Assembly: GCA_001411745.2 (NCBI GenBank)
Contig: LIQB01000012.1
Coordinates: 1 to 64,000, forward strand
Source of the DNA: Psychrobacter glacincola
GTDB taxonomy: Bacteria; Pseudomonadota; Gammaproteobacteria; Pseudomonadales; Moraxellaceae
Direction of reading: 5' to 3'
Length of the DNA: 64,000 nucleotides
Shown: positions 50,701-60,036 of the stretch, piece by piece
Position numbering within the stretch: the first letter of the stretch is position 1
How the letters are laid out: each line of letters begins with the position of its first letter
The notes under the pieces: generated by a model
Told to the model about the DNA's origin: nothing
Database searches by the model: none
The model's input: the letters and a program-made list of their open reading frames with translations, nothing else
Made by a program: the position numbers and the translations under genes

Positions 50701-52299
50701 GATCAAGCACCTTCAGCATTAGTACAGCAGTCACTAGATAGTCAATCAACAGGAAATCAGCGCCGCTTCTCATCCTTGAAAGGCTCAGCGACTACAGAGG
50801 ACTATTACACCAATATCGAAACGCGGGAAGATTTCGATGAGCTGCGACGGCTTGGTTATGTGGCTTTTACTCGCGCCAGTGAGCAACTTTATGTTGTGCT
50901 GCGAGATCCTAACAATAAGACAGGGTTTGAGTTAAAGCCGGTGTTTTATTGGTTTGAATCGCCAGAACCAAAGTTTGAACTACCAGATAGACTTAAAGGT
51001 ACGATAGGTATGCTCAGAGGGCATAAGGTTAATGAGTTCTACGACAAGAATTACGCAAGCAATGCTGCTAAATCAGCAGGCGTAAATGATAATGTTCAGC
51101 TCGCTGTTACCAAGTCAAATGCTCATAAGCCTGCCACAGAGACTATTGAATACGCGCTTTTTTCAGAGGTCATGAAGACCAATTATTTTTATGGTTGGGC
51201 TAAGACCAGCTTTACCGCTTTGGCTCGTCAGCTCGATGAATCTACACAAGCAATGGCGATAGTCGATGAGCGTATTGATGATGCGATAGACATCGATATG
51301 ACAGAGTCTTCAGTTTCAGATCTCCATTCACTTAATAGCAAAGAGTCTCTCGAACAAGACAGTGAACTAAGCCTCAAGTCAGAAGATGATATCCGCTTTA
51401 CCTTTGTAAAAGGTGCTAATGCGGGTACGTTTTTGCATGAGATATTTGAAAAAATTGATTTCAACAATAAAGCGCAGTGGTCTCAGGTTATCGATAGAGC
51501 CATCAGTAGTTATCAATTGCCACTGGCATATAGCAGTGCTGAGCAGCAAGGCCGTCGATCACAAGCGAAGAAACAAGAGCAAGGCGATGACGGTTCATTT
51601 AATACTAGTTCACTTGATCTTGCTTCAATAGATGCTACCAAGCATGAGGCATTAATTGCTTGGATTGAAGAGGTACTACATGCGCCGCTATTGGCCTCCA
51701 ATCAAGCATTAAACTCTCTTAATGCAGGTCAGCGATTTTCTGAGTTAGAGTTCAATATGGGGTTGTCAGAGAATTTTAAAGCACAGGATATCAGTAAACT
51801 CTTCCAGCAGTATCTTCCTAATGAGGTGGACAAACACGTCACTCTTATTCCGCAAAATAAAGCACATTTGTATCGTTATCTGCGCGGCGAAATTGACTTA
51901 GTGTACGAACATGCAGGCAAATATTACGTTGTCGATTATAAAAGCAACTTTCTAGGAAATAGCCTAAGCGATTATAATGAAGATACACTTAAACAAGCAA
52001 TGTCCAAAGCAGGGTACTGGTTACAAGCAGCGATTTATCAAGTAGCGTTACACCGATTCCTTTCAATGAGAATACATGATTATGCAGGCAATGAAGATAA
52101 GTATTTAGGCGCTGTGGAGTATGTTTTTTTACGAGGTGTGTATGATCCTAATTCTCAAATAGCTGATGATATATCACAAGATGTTAAAGAGGCTGATAAT
52201 AGCCACTCAATGCACAACGACCGCTATGGATTAGTGACTTGGGATATTCCAATCGATTTTATTAAAGGTTTGGATGCGTTGTTTGGCATGCCCGACTAG
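47770..52299 (+). CDS. recB: RecBCD subunit RecB (helicase-nuclease)
   Basis: 1509 residues (E. coli about 1180). Walker A EASAGTGKTWTLTG near residue 59, LIDESQDINGAQA as motif II, VGDPKQAIYGFRGGD as motif III-IV, VQLMTIHKSKGLEFPIVYV as motif V, and a C-terminal nuclease with GEIDLVYEHAG...VVDYKSN. Insertions rich in Lys/Asp/Ser enlarge it. Starts 69 bp after recC. Confidence 0.95.
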   Translation: MTDLTDPTHIIELSAQPHLFDEHSDAPHSDPMSERKADVIPAVDVDLTGKHLIEASAGTGKTWTLTGIVLRLLIEARRAPEQIIATTFTRAAAAEMRQRIHDRLVDFYQLLQWVNSLSADISNKEALYPNILQVMPESDKDKQEGKQSSTDLNTEIGADELNQDLATDKQAAATKRVQAKKDREDWLVAQAKYMRLDGIMQDPINLHLVGYLLDHVYSYPMTEAIRRTALVLTTLDKLFVGTLDSLAQKWLKEYSSETGHQQGMGIIEDSSIEQVTDSIIHDELRQFQSRLYHEQPKLYALMDQQGKLTAVSDHKKYVTRSLNFISAPIDEIVVNDFSFEGYERLINTIIERSDELDIFFKPDGEYYDVPKGQLQNNRDSWPKIIQALKDFGPAAFKFISDAKNHTGKLIEAFQKTDNIGSQFRVPKDGERVNLIFNELQVVRDFKRYIEESKKLDEYIVTVLANLNRHIVLAVRDRLPIILEERGETTFSLQMVRLNQALTGRQGEKLARYIRHHYPVALIDESQDINGAQAIMIESIYLPKKKGKVADNDKQSATKKASHEFLLLVGDPKQAIYGFRGGDVANYNYMKAQFDKSTLWTLDINRRSNAGVINALNCWFGMADVTTGENKLAQLGAGIYYQHIKAAKPENQLSWFNEPDAHSTTLVTEVLSAQPVSVLHLPYDKDKELEYDEHEITARHIATLLSSGQTLKGKPIQPSDIGVLARTKKDLKRVEDELVKLNVPTLTTSDVSIFETIMAEDVAALLSAMLYPYRHDMINRVLTSHLYGLSIKNIKAMMTDHESGITDGSSKTSSHSNNSNAKDASVNEITDNKKSYQDFITYLTEGTQRWQHFGILSALHYLLDKNPIQPQGIWQALAAHPEGDRHIMDLRHVMDVLAQYGLGMGEHELLAWFRQNVDAAPNSDWAKQYPLPTESGVQLMTIHKSKGLEFPIVYVLGMGDASRKSGTNEKYGLYLYNADQAPSALVQQSLDSQSTGNQRRFSSLKGSATTEDYYTNIETREDFDELRRLGYVAFTRASEQLYVVLRDPNNKTGFELKPVFYWFESPEPKFELPDRLKGTIGMLRGHKVNEFYDKNYASNAAKSAGVNDNVQLAVTKSNAHKPATETIEYALFSEVMKTNYFYGWAKTSFTALARQLDESTQAMAIVDERIDDAIDIDMTESSVSDLHSLNSKESLEQDSELSLKSEDDIRFTFVKGANAGTFLHEIFEKIDFNNKAQWSQVIDRAISSYQLPLAYSSAEQQGRRSQAKKQEQGDDGSFNTSSLDLASIDATKHEALIAWIEEVLHAPLLASNQALNSLNAGQRFSELEFNMGLSENFKAQDISKLFQQYLPNEVDKHVTLIPQNKAHLYRYLRGEIDLVYEHAGKYYVVDYKSNFLGNSLSDYNEDTLKQAMSKAGYWLQAAIYQVALHRFLSMRIHDYAGNEDKYLGAVEYVFLRGVYDPNSQIADDISQDVKEADNSHSMHNDRYGLVTWDIPIDFIKGLDALFGMPD

Positions 52300-52373
52300 T
52301 AGGCTATAAGTAATGATTAAATGCTAAAAAACATGATAACGATTAACTATTTCAACATAGAGACAAGCATACG

Positions 52374-54584
52374 ATGAGTAATAATAAAAAAGAGAGCAAG
52401 GCAGTAATTGGGCTACAACAAAGTTGGGCTAGCAACATCAGTGATTATATCTTGCTACGCCGCGAGCAAACGTATTTAGCGTATAACGCAACAGAGGCAA
52501 AAGCTAATATTGATAGCAAGCAAGTCGCTAAAACAGAAGAAAGTAATTTATTCACCGCTCTATTCGTTATGTTAGCAACTCATTTGGAAGAGGGGCATAC
52601 CGTATTAACCATTGAGTCTTCTGAGCATGAAGAAGCCTTGCAAGGTCAAATCAATGATGAGGCAGTTACGCTATATGCTTGGCAGCAACAGTTATTAGAG
52701 ATGCTAGCAATGCCAATCTTTGCGCTGATAGATAGCAAACTAAATACGCAATCAGAAGATGACTCTATAACTGAAAGGTCGCTATTCGTATTGCTAGACA
52801 CGCTATTTGATAAGAGAGATCAGCTGTGGATGCAATTAGCGCTTAGCAACCACGAAAAAGAGGTACTAACCAAGCGTTTTGACATGATTGCTATGCTATA
52901 CCAATTATTGAAAAATAAAGACTTAAGTTTTTTTATACGCCTAGTTAACGAACACGATTTGTTTGCTGAAGTTAATAGTAGCATTAATAATAAAGATAAA
53001 GTAAATAGCCTAAGCAAAAATAAGCCTATCATATATAAAATTCAAGAAAATCAGACTAATAATGAAACAGAGCTAGCACTAACTTTTTGGCTACATCGTT
53101 CTTGGCAAGCAGAATTTAACTTAGCACAGCACATTAATACTATTTTACATCAACAGATAACTCCTCTAAATATATCAATACCCAAAAATTTAAACGATCA
53201 GCAGATAGCAGCTATTAATGTGGCTAATAATAATGCATTTAGCATTATCACTGGTGGCCCAGGCACAGGTAAAACCTATACCGTTGCTCAGTTAGTCATC
53301 GCGCTGCAACAAGCGACAGAGAGTGGGGAATACGGGGCTGAAAATATTAGATTCAGTACGGACAGTGCCAGTCTGGCATTGGCAGCACCGACTGGTAAGG
53401 CTGCCCAGCGCATGCAAGAATCTTTACAAGCTGCTCTCGATACAGCAGATATTGATCTACAGTTACAAGAAGCTAAAACCATCCATCGCTTGTTAGGTAT
53501 TGGTCGGACGGGCAGACCGCGCTACGATACTAACAATCCACTTGGCGAAGATATCATCATCGTTGATGAGGCGTCGATGCTCGGGGTCGAGTTGGCTAAT
53601 TATCTCGTAAGTGCAGTAAAACCAGGTGCAAGGCTGATACTATTGGGCGATGCGAACCAGCTAGCAGCGGTAGATGCAGGAGCAGTGTTGGCTGACTTGT
53701 GCCGTATTCCACTGTTACAACCCATTCATGCAGAGTTAACCGAAAGCCGCAGATTTAGCGCAGAATCAGGTATTGGCAAACTTGCCTACCAAATTAATCA
53801 GGCAGAGATAGATACGCAAGCCATCTGGCAGCTGTTAAGGCAGGATGAAGCCTTGAGTTTTCATTATGTAAATACGCTGCAAACAAATGAGTTTAAAGAT
53901 AATAAGACAAGAAATAGCCTAAGCAATAAAGAAATTGTTTCAAAAATTTCGCTAAAATATATTAAATATATAAATAAAATAAAAAAATTACTGAGGGATC
54001 CGATAGAAAAATCCATGCCAGAATCAGTAAAAAATACGATTACATCACTAATGGAGACATTTAATGAGTTTAGAATTCTAAGTGCTGGTCATAATGGTGA
54101 ATGGGGCGATCATTATATTAATAATTATCTCACGCAGTGGCATCTTGCTGAGCTAAAGCTACCACTGGGCCAAAACACATGGTTTCATGGCCGTCCTGTC
54201 ATGGTTCTACAAAACAACTATGAATTAGGATTGTTTAATGGTGATATCGGTTTCTGCTTGCAGACTAGCGATGATAGAAGCCGACTAGAAGTGTTTTTTG
54301 AAAATAAAACACAAGGGATTGCCGTTAATTTACTAAATGAAGAAGTCATCGCCACCGCATATGCAATGACCATTCATAAGTCACAAGGGTCTGAGTTTGA
54401 TCATGTGGCTATTACTTTTGATAATAGTCATGCTAGATTGCTAAGCAAAGAGCTTATTTATACGGCGGTGACCCGTGCTAAGAAACAGGTAACCATATAT
54501 AGTACAAAATCTGCTTTTGAAAAGGCTGTTCAAACACCTACTGAGCGCCATACAGGTTTGGCATTACAGTTTTCTAAGCATTAA
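52374..54584 (+). CDS. recD: RecBCD subunit RecD (helicase)
   Basis: 736 residues. Walker A ITGGPGTGKTYT, IIIVDEASMLGVELA (motif II), LLGDANQLAAVDAGAVL (motif III) and TIHKSQGSEFDHVAI (motif V). N-terminal 270 residues are AT-rich and variable. Completes the recC-recB-recD operon in an order often seen in this group; recombination and degradation of linear DNA. Confidence 0.94.
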   Translation: MSNNKKESKAVIGLQQSWASNISDYILLRREQTYLAYNATEAKANIDSKQVAKTEESNLFTALFVMLATHLEEGHTVLTIESSEHEEALQGQINDEAVTLYAWQQQLLEMLAMPIFALIDSKLNTQSEDDSITERSLFVLLDTLFDKRDQLWMQLALSNHEKEVLTKRFDMIAMLYQLLKNKDLSFFIRLVNEHDLFAEVNSSINNKDKVNSLSKNKPIIYKIQENQTNNETELALTFWLHRSWQAEFNLAQHINTILHQQITPLNISIPKNLNDQQIAAINVANNNAFSIITGGPGTGKTYTVAQLVIALQQATESGEYGAENIRFSTDSASLALAAPTGKAAQRMQESLQAALDTADIDLQLQEAKTIHRLLGIGRTGRPRYDTNNPLGEDIIIVDEASMLGVELANYLVSAVKPGARLILLGDANQLAAVDAGAVLADLCRIPLLQPIHAELTESRRFSAESGIGKLAYQINQAEIDTQAIWQLLRQDEALSFHYVNTLQTNEFKDNKTRNSLSNKEIVSKISLKYIKYINKIKKLLRDPIEKSMPESVKNTITSLMETFNEFRILSAGHNGEWGDHYINNYLTQWHLAELKLPLGQNTWFHGRPVMVLQNNYELGLFNGDIGFCLQTSDDRSRLEVFFENKTQGIAVNLLNEEVIATAYAMTIHKSQGSEFDHVAITFDNSHARLLSKELIYTAVTRAKKQVTIYSTKSAFEKAVQTPTERHTGLALQFSKH

Positions 54585-54591
54585 TAGATAA

Positions 54592-55140
54592 ATGCTCAGA
54601 AATATAAAAAGAGGACTAGAGTTGTATACCTTTGATACTGTGCTAGAGCATATTAATGAAATTATTTATAAGCCCAACCAATTGATTATTGCTTCAACTC
54701 AAGAAGAACAACAAAATCTAGAATATGCTGCTGGTACATTTGAATTAATGAACAGACGGGCTGTCAAAACAGTTAGATTCAGAGTAGCTAAACAAACACC
54801 TACCAAAGTAGGGCAGTTCGTTACCTTTTGGGAAAAAGATTCCAAAGGTATTAATCAACCTTTTCAATATGATTCGTCACCAGACTTATTGGTAGTCACG
54901 ACATTTAAAGATAAGCATACATTTGGGCAGTTTGTTTTTCCAAAAAATGTCTTGCTTAGACATAATATTCTTCAGTCTCATTTTACAAAAGGTAAGATGG
55001 GTATCAGGGTGTATCCTAGCTGGGATAATCCAACCAGTAATACTGCTAAGAAGACACAGAATTGGCAACTCGATTATTTCTTCGTGGTGACTGGTACAAA
55101 CATACTGCCTACAGAAAAAATACGGGCATTGTATGAGTAG
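54592..55140 (+). CDS. MepB-family protein
   Basis: 182 residues, 7 bp after recD. AAGTFELMNRRAVKTVRFRV, KVGQFVTFWEKD and QFVFPKNVLLRHNIL are the recurring blocks of MepB-like proteins (named from the S. aureus mepRAB locus), whose function is unknown. AT-rich. Terminator follows. Confidence 0.82.
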   Translation: MLRNIKRGLELYTFDTVLEHINEIIYKPNQLIIASTQEEQQNLEYAAGTFELMNRRAVKTVRFRVAKQTPTKVGQFVTFWEKDSKGINQPFQYDSSPDLLVVTTFKDKHTFGQFVFPKNVLLRHNILQSHFTKGKMGIRVYPSWDNPTSNTAKKTQNWQLDYFFVVTGTNILPTEKIRALYE

Positions 55141-55173
55141 CAAAATTAACAGTAAGTGCAAAATCCAAGCAAT

Positions 55174-55203
55174 AAAAAAGCATCCAAATTGGATGCTTTT
55201 TTT
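55174..55203. terminator. bidirectional terminator
   Basis: AAAAAAGCATCC and GGATGCTTTTTT around AAATT; serves the rec operon and the convergent phosphoribosyltransferase gene. Confidence 0.9.
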
Positions 55204-55220
55204 GAACTCAAATGTAGAAC

Positions 55221-55784
55221 TTAAACTTTGTCTTCTTTGATGGCATAGATGCCAGGCAGATGACGCAAGTAACCATGGAAATCCATACCACAGCCATAGA
55301 CATAACGATCTGCAACATTGATACCGACAAAATCAACATCAAAATCTTCAACTTTACGATCATGCTCTTTATTAAGCAACACACAACATTCAAGTGATAA
55401 AGGTTTTTCTTTGCTTAATTCTTCGACAACTGTTTTTAGCGTGATACCTTCATCAAAAATATCGTCAATCAGCAATACATGCTCACCTTCGATACTAACA
55501 TCAGGTTTGAATTTCCAATCTAGCTCATTGGTGCCTGCATTATCACGATAGCGTGATGCATGAATATAATGCATGCGATGGTAGAACGTCAAATGAGTCA
55601 ATAATTGACCAGCTGGAATAAGTCCACCATTCATAACAACCATAACGATTGGGTTTAAACCAGCATAATGTAGGTTGAGTTGGGCGGCAAGGCGCTCATA
55701 AGCAGCGGCTACTTCGATGCTACTGATAAGGCACTCTGAGTTGCGTAATGTTTTTTCAATTTCTTGGTTGCTGATTTGGGTCAT
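55221..55784 (-). CDS. hpt: hypoxanthine-guanine phosphoribosyltransferase
   Basis: 187 residues. VLLIDDIFDEGITLKTVVE is the PRPP-binding signature, with GLNPIVMVVMNGGLIPAG upstream forming the PPi loop. Transfers phosphoribosyl from PRPP to hypoxanthine/guanine in purine salvage. Length and motif order are normal. Confidence 0.88.
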   Translation of the reverse strand: MTQISNQEIEKTLRNSECLISSIEVAAAYERLAAQLNLHYAGLNPIVMVVMNGGLIPAGQLLTHLTFYHRMHYIHASRYRDNAGTNELDWKFKPDVSIEGEHVLLIDDIFDEGITLKTVVEELSKEKPLSLECCVLLNKEHDRKVEDFDVDFVGINVADRYVYGCGMDFHGYLRHLPGIYAIKEDKV

Positions 55785-55886
55785 CGGGTGCGCCTTCGGT
55801 AAAAAGTGCCGCTTATTTTAGCAAATTTTAGTGAATTTGCCCAATACCATCTGTCTTTTGAGGCAAAATTAATCAAATACTGGCAT

Positions 55887-56555
55887 TTATTCTGGCTTTT
55901 CTACGATGAAAGGGCGGTAATAGTTTGCTAAACGATTTAAAGAGCGATCCGGTAGGTCGGGTAGCAACTTATTTAAGGCCATACTCATGCCTTTATCAAT
56001 GGCGGCTTTGGCCACTGGGACAGCTTTGCGTTTAATCATGCCAAGTTTCAGCGTTTCAGCATAGCGGCTGATAAAATGAGTCAATGTCTCTTCATTCATG
56101 GTTTCAAGCGCTGTTTTAAATGCTTTCATATCTACTTGCTCAGGTGTGATAGCAGCAAAGCCTTTTTCGATGGTTTGTGCATCTGCATCAGATAATTTGA
56201 AACCCACTCGTTTTACACCTTCATTATCAATAAACGTCGCCCGATCTCTCAAGAAGTGAAAGCTTGGCATCACTTCTTCGTTATTCTCTTTACCGAGTAA
56301 GATATTAAGCAGCGTATCTGTTGCTTTTTCAACTGTGCCAACAATTTTGCGCATGGAGGCTTGACGTTCAGGGTTTGGAATAATATCTACCAATCCAATC
56401 AACAAATTGTCGATTAGATCACGTGCTGTTTGATGCGTCAGGGCATCACGATATGGGTAGTATTCGACCTCCTCATTTGAGGCAATCACTTGCTCAGCGT
56501 CAATGATTAATGCTTTCAATTTATCTGAAGGTACAAACCCAAAATAATGCGCCAT
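55887..56555 (-). CDS. conserved hypothetical host protein
   Basis: 222 residues, helical, begins MAHYFGFVPSDKLKALIIDA. No signal, membrane segment or catalytic motif. The 296 bp between it and the CstA-family gene hold divergent promoters at most (an AT-rich stretch near 56775-56800). Confidence 0.65.
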   Translation of the reverse strand: MAHYFGFVPSDKLKALIIDAEQVIASNEEVEYYPYRDALTHQTARDLIDNLLIGLVDIIPNPERQASMRKIVGTVEKATDTLLNILLGKENNEEVMPSFHFLRDRATFIDNEGVKRVGFKLSDADAQTIEKGFAAITPEQVDMKAFKTALETMNEETLTHFISRYAETLKLGMIKRKAVPVAKAAIDKGMSMALNKLLPDLPDRSLNRLANYYRPFIVEKPE

Positions 56556-56851
56556 GGTGCTTCCTTTATTTGTTGTTTTTCATGTTTAACCAGCGTTACA
56601 TTTGTCGTTAAATCAGTTAGTATCTAGATGGGTTGCAGTCAAAGACTCACCATATGCTGACTAGTGACATGTGCTAACGATAGAATGCAAAGCCTTATTA
56701 ATGGATGATGATACCACAGTACTTCTATAAACAGCCTTTCAACAGGTGCGCTAAGTCACTAGTCGCCGACTAATTTAACATATTTTTTATATTCTAAATT
56801 AAAAAGCTTGAACTTATAAGGCTACCTATTACTTGTCTAAGGAGAGATAAG

Positions 56852-58531
56852 ATGAATAGTGCAATCGTGCTAGTGTTTGCTGTTGCCGCGATGCTTTGCG
56901 GTTATCTGTTTTACTCAAAATTTATCGCTACTAAAATCTTGGCATTGGATAACAGTATCCCCACGCCAGCGCACACTATGAAAGATGGGGTGGATTATAT
57001 CCCTACCAATAAATACGTGCTATGGGGACATCATTTTACTTCAGTCGCAGGAGCGGCGCCGATTATTGGTCCTGCCATTGCCGTTATTTGGGGCTGGGTG
57101 CCTGCTATCATTTGGGTAGTATTGGGCACGATTTTTATGGCAGGTGTCCACGATATGTCAGCCATTTGGGCTAGTATGCGCAATCGAGGTCAGTCGATTG
57201 GTTCGATTGCCGGTACCGTCATGGGTACACGTGTGCGTAGCTTGATGATGATCGTTATTTTCTTATTATTACTCATGGTAAATGCGGTATTCGGCGTCGC
57301 TATTGCTAATATGATGATAAAAACCCCATCCGCTGTGCTACCTGTTTGGGGGGCTTTGATAGTCGCCTTTATTATCGGTCAGTGTATTTATCGCTATAAG
57401 ATGAATCTGGTTTGGGTATCAATCATTGGGGTCACAGCTTTATATGGGCTTATCTATCTTGGCCCTATGTTCCCTGTCGTATTACCTGAGACATTCTTAG
57501 GCTTACCTGACAACGCTGTTTGGATTATTATCTTGTTTGCCTATGCGGCAATCGCTTCTTTATTACCGGTTTGGATGCTCTTGCAGCCGCGCGATTATAT
57601 CAATGGCTTACAATTATTTGTCGGTCTGATTTTGTTATACGCTGCCATCTTTATTGCGACGCCGAATATTGTCGCGCCAGCGATAAACACGGCATTGCCA
57701 ATCGGTACACCATCTATGGTGCCTTTATTGTTTGTCACCATTGCTTGTGGTGCAATTTCAGGCTTTCATGGTTTGGTGGCAACGGGTACGACGTCTAAGC
57801 AGATTGATAAAGAAGAAGATGTACGATTCGTTGGTTACTTCGGTGCCATGGGTGAGGGTATGCTGGCACTGGGTGCGATACTTGCGGCAACGGCGGGCTT
57901 TGCAACTCTTGGTGATTGGCAAGCCGTTTATCAAAAATTTGGCGATGGCTCTATTGGTGCCTTTATTGATGGCGGTGCAACCATACTGAATGCAGGCGTC
58001 GGCATTGATATGGTTTTATCACAGACGATGCTGACGGTAATGGCAGCATTGTTCGCTGGTACTACGATGGATACTGGGGTACGTCTGCAACGTTATATTT
58101 TCCAAGAGTTTGGTGAAATTTATAAACTGCCTGTTCTAAATAAAAGTGTGGTGGCAACATTGCTTGCCGTTGGTAGCTGTTTGTTATTAGCCTTTGGTGC
58201 TGGTGGCATCGATGGTGCTGGCGGTATGATTATTTGGCCGTTATTTGGTACGACGAATCAGCTAATGGCTGCATTAACCTTGATGATTGTCACTGTTATC
58301 TTGTTACGTAAAGGCAGACCTGTGTGGTATACCTTGGGGCCATTGTCATTCTTACTGGTCATGACAGTTTTTGCATTATTGATTCAGCTAAAAACTTTTT
58401 TCAATGATGGTAATTGGCTGCTTATTATTATGGATATCATTATTTTGATAGCTACGATTTTAGTGACGTTTGAGAGTCTATCGGTACTCCGCAAAGAGTG
58501 GTCGATACACAGAGGCAAAAGCAACCTCTAA
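56852..58531 (+). CDS. CstA-family carbon starvation transporter
   Basis: 559 residues with about 16 membrane helices; shorter than E. coli CstA (about 700). Family blocks: DYIPTNKYVLWGHHFTSVAG and IWGWVPAIIWVVLGTIFMAG, then HDMSAIWASMRNRGQSIG. CstA proteins import pyruvate or peptides. Ribosome site AAGGAGAG. Followed by a CC-star protein and an ArsA-like ATPase in the same direction. Confidence 0.9.
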   Translation: MNSAIVLVFAVAAMLCGYLFYSKFIATKILALDNSIPTPAHTMKDGVDYIPTNKYVLWGHHFTSVAGAAPIIGPAIAVIWGWVPAIIWVVLGTIFMAGVHDMSAIWASMRNRGQSIGSIAGTVMGTRVRSLMMIVIFLLLLMVNAVFGVAIANMMIKTPSAVLPVWGALIVAFIIGQCIYRYKMNLVWVSIIGVTALYGLIYLGPMFPVVLPETFLGLPDNAVWIIILFAYAAIASLLPVWMLLQPRDYINGLQLFVGLILLYAAIFIATPNIVAPAINTALPIGTPSMVPLLFVTIACGAISGFHGLVATGTTSKQIDKEEDVRFVGYFGAMGEGMLALGAILAATAGFATLGDWQAVYQKFGDGSIGAFIDGGATILNAGVGIDMVLSQTMLTVMAALFAGTTMDTGVRLQRYIFQEFGEIYKLPVLNKSVVATLLAVGSCLLLAFGAGGIDGAGGMIIWPLFGTTNQLMAALTLMIVTVILLRKGRPVWYTLGPLSFLLVMTVFALLIQLKTFFNDGNWLLIIMDIIILIATILVTFESLSVLRKEWSIHRGKSNL

Positions 58532-58572
58532 GCCATGTTGAATGCCTAGTTAAATATTTACTAAAATGTATA

Positions 58573-58605
58573 AAAAACGCTAGCAGCAATTGCTGGCGTT
58601 TTTTG
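58573..58605 (+). terminator. intrinsic terminator after the CstA-family gene
   Basis: AACGCTAGCA and TGCTGGCGTT around GCAAT, six T. Confidence 0.8.
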
Positions 58606-58654
58606 TCTCATATAGGCATGATAGATAATAAATATACGCAAAATAAGGGTCATT

Positions 58655-58948
58655 ATGGAAAAGGCAGATATGACAAAATCTATAAAAAATATTGCGCCAT
58701 GGTGGCAACGGTTTGCGGCTGGGTTAAACGAGTTTTATCATGCGCCTTATCGTCAAACGATGGCACGCGCCGCACGTGATGAGGAAGATTTTTTCATGCT
58801 ACTCATGTTTGCGGAAAGCTTAGGTATCGACAATCCGGCAAGCTTTTATACATTAGAGTTGCAGCCATTGTTTTTAGAAAACTTCCATGAGTGGCATACA
58901 CGTATGGGCATGGATAGATGCCCTTTTGACCACGTAGGTTGCTGCTAG
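58655..58948 (+). CDS. cory-CC-star protein
   Basis: 97 residues ending in Cys-Cys, preceded by GMDRCPFDHVG. EFYHAPYRQTMARAARDEED and MLLMFAESLGIDNP match the small CC-star family that is typically found beside CstA and an ArsA-family ATPase, as here. Start ATG 58655; ATG 58670 is an alternative. The terminal CC could bind a metal or interact with the ATPase. Confidence 0.8.
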   Translation: MEKADMTKSIKNIAPWWQRFAAGLNEFYHAPYRQTMARAARDEEDFFMLLMFAESLGIDNPASFYTLELQPLFLENFHEWHTRMGMDRCPFDHVGCC

Positions 58949-58981
58949 TTTCCTTTGAATTCATCAAAATGAGATACAAGT

Positions 58982-59998
58982 ATGGCATTACATCCTTTGC
59001 CCGCATTGGTAGAGCAACTGGCAACACAACCGATTATATTTATCGGCGGTAAGGGCGGTGTCGGTAAAACCACCACTGCCGCCGCACTTGCCAGCTATTA
59101 TGCCAATCATGGCAAAAAGACACTGATTGTCTCGACCGATCCAGCACACAGCTTGGGCGATGTGTTAAACGTCCCGCTCAAAAACCAAAAAATAGCATTA
59201 ACTCCTTGTCTGGATGCTATTGAACTAAACCCTGATATCATCGTCGATGAACATTTTGCCCAAGTTGAACGTACCATTACCTCTTATGCCAATCCAGATA
59301 TGATGCCAAAAATTCGCGAGCATCTACGGCTATCAAAATCAGCGCCTGGTGCACAAGAAGCCGCGATGCTCGAATCTATGTGCCAGCACTTGGTTGCAGC
59401 AGCAGATGCCGGCTATGAGCATATTATTTTTGATACCGCACCGACGGGACATACACTGCGTTTATTAGTGCTGCCTGAAATGATGGGGGCATGGACGGAT
59501 GGATTGCTAGCGCAGCAGCGAAGGCAAGCAAAACTTCGCTCAGTGGCAAATCATTTAGGCAGTCATGAACAACACAATAACAAAAATGACTTAGCCAATC
59601 CATTTGCCGCAAAAAAAACTGACCGCTGGGAGCAAGCAGTATCCGTACTGGAAAAACGCAAACAGCTGTTTCGTCAGGCAGGGTTGCTACTGCATGACCG
59701 TACACAAACCGCCATTGTATTGGTTATGACGGCTGACGTATTGCCACTGGCTGAAACAAAGCGAGCGATAGAGCAGTTAGAAGACAGTAAGCTTATGCCA
59801 GCTGCGATTGTTATCAATCAGTTGATAGCACCGACCCAGTCTGATGCGTTTTGGCGTCGTCGTGCTGAACGCCAGCAACAGCTAATGCAGGATATTGAAA
59901 AGAATTTTTCCAAGTATCCGCTATACCCAATATATCTGCAACAAACCGACGTACGCGGTACAGAAGCATTAAGTGCATTGTTACACCCATCTCCTTAA
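58982..59998 (+). CDS. ArsA/Get3-family ATPase
   Basis: 338 residues. Deviant Walker A IGGKGGVGKTTTAA near residue 21, switch I VSTDPAHSLGDVLNV, and Walker B-like HIIFDTAPTGHTLRLL are intact. Single ATPase domain, as in Get3-like proteins that dimerise. No arsenic genes nearby; context suggests it serves the CstA transporter or the CC-star protein. Confidence 0.9.
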   Translation: MALHPLPALVEQLATQPIIFIGGKGGVGKTTTAAALASYYANHGKKTLIVSTDPAHSLGDVLNVPLKNQKIALTPCLDAIELNPDIIVDEHFAQVERTITSYANPDMMPKIREHLRLSKSAPGAQEAAMLESMCQHLVAAADAGYEHIIFDTAPTGHTLRLLVLPEMMGAWTDGLLAQQRRQAKLRSVANHLGSHEQHNNKNDLANPFAAKKTDRWEQAVSVLEKRKQLFRQAGLLLHDRTQTAIVLVMTADVLPLAETKRAIEQLEDSKLMPAAIVINQLIAPTQSDAFWRRRAERQQQLMQDIEKNFSKYPLYPIYLQQTDVRGTEALSALLHPSP

Positions 59999-60036
59999 GC
60001 AGCCATATTTACGACTTTAGTCAAGCTGGGCTATCA

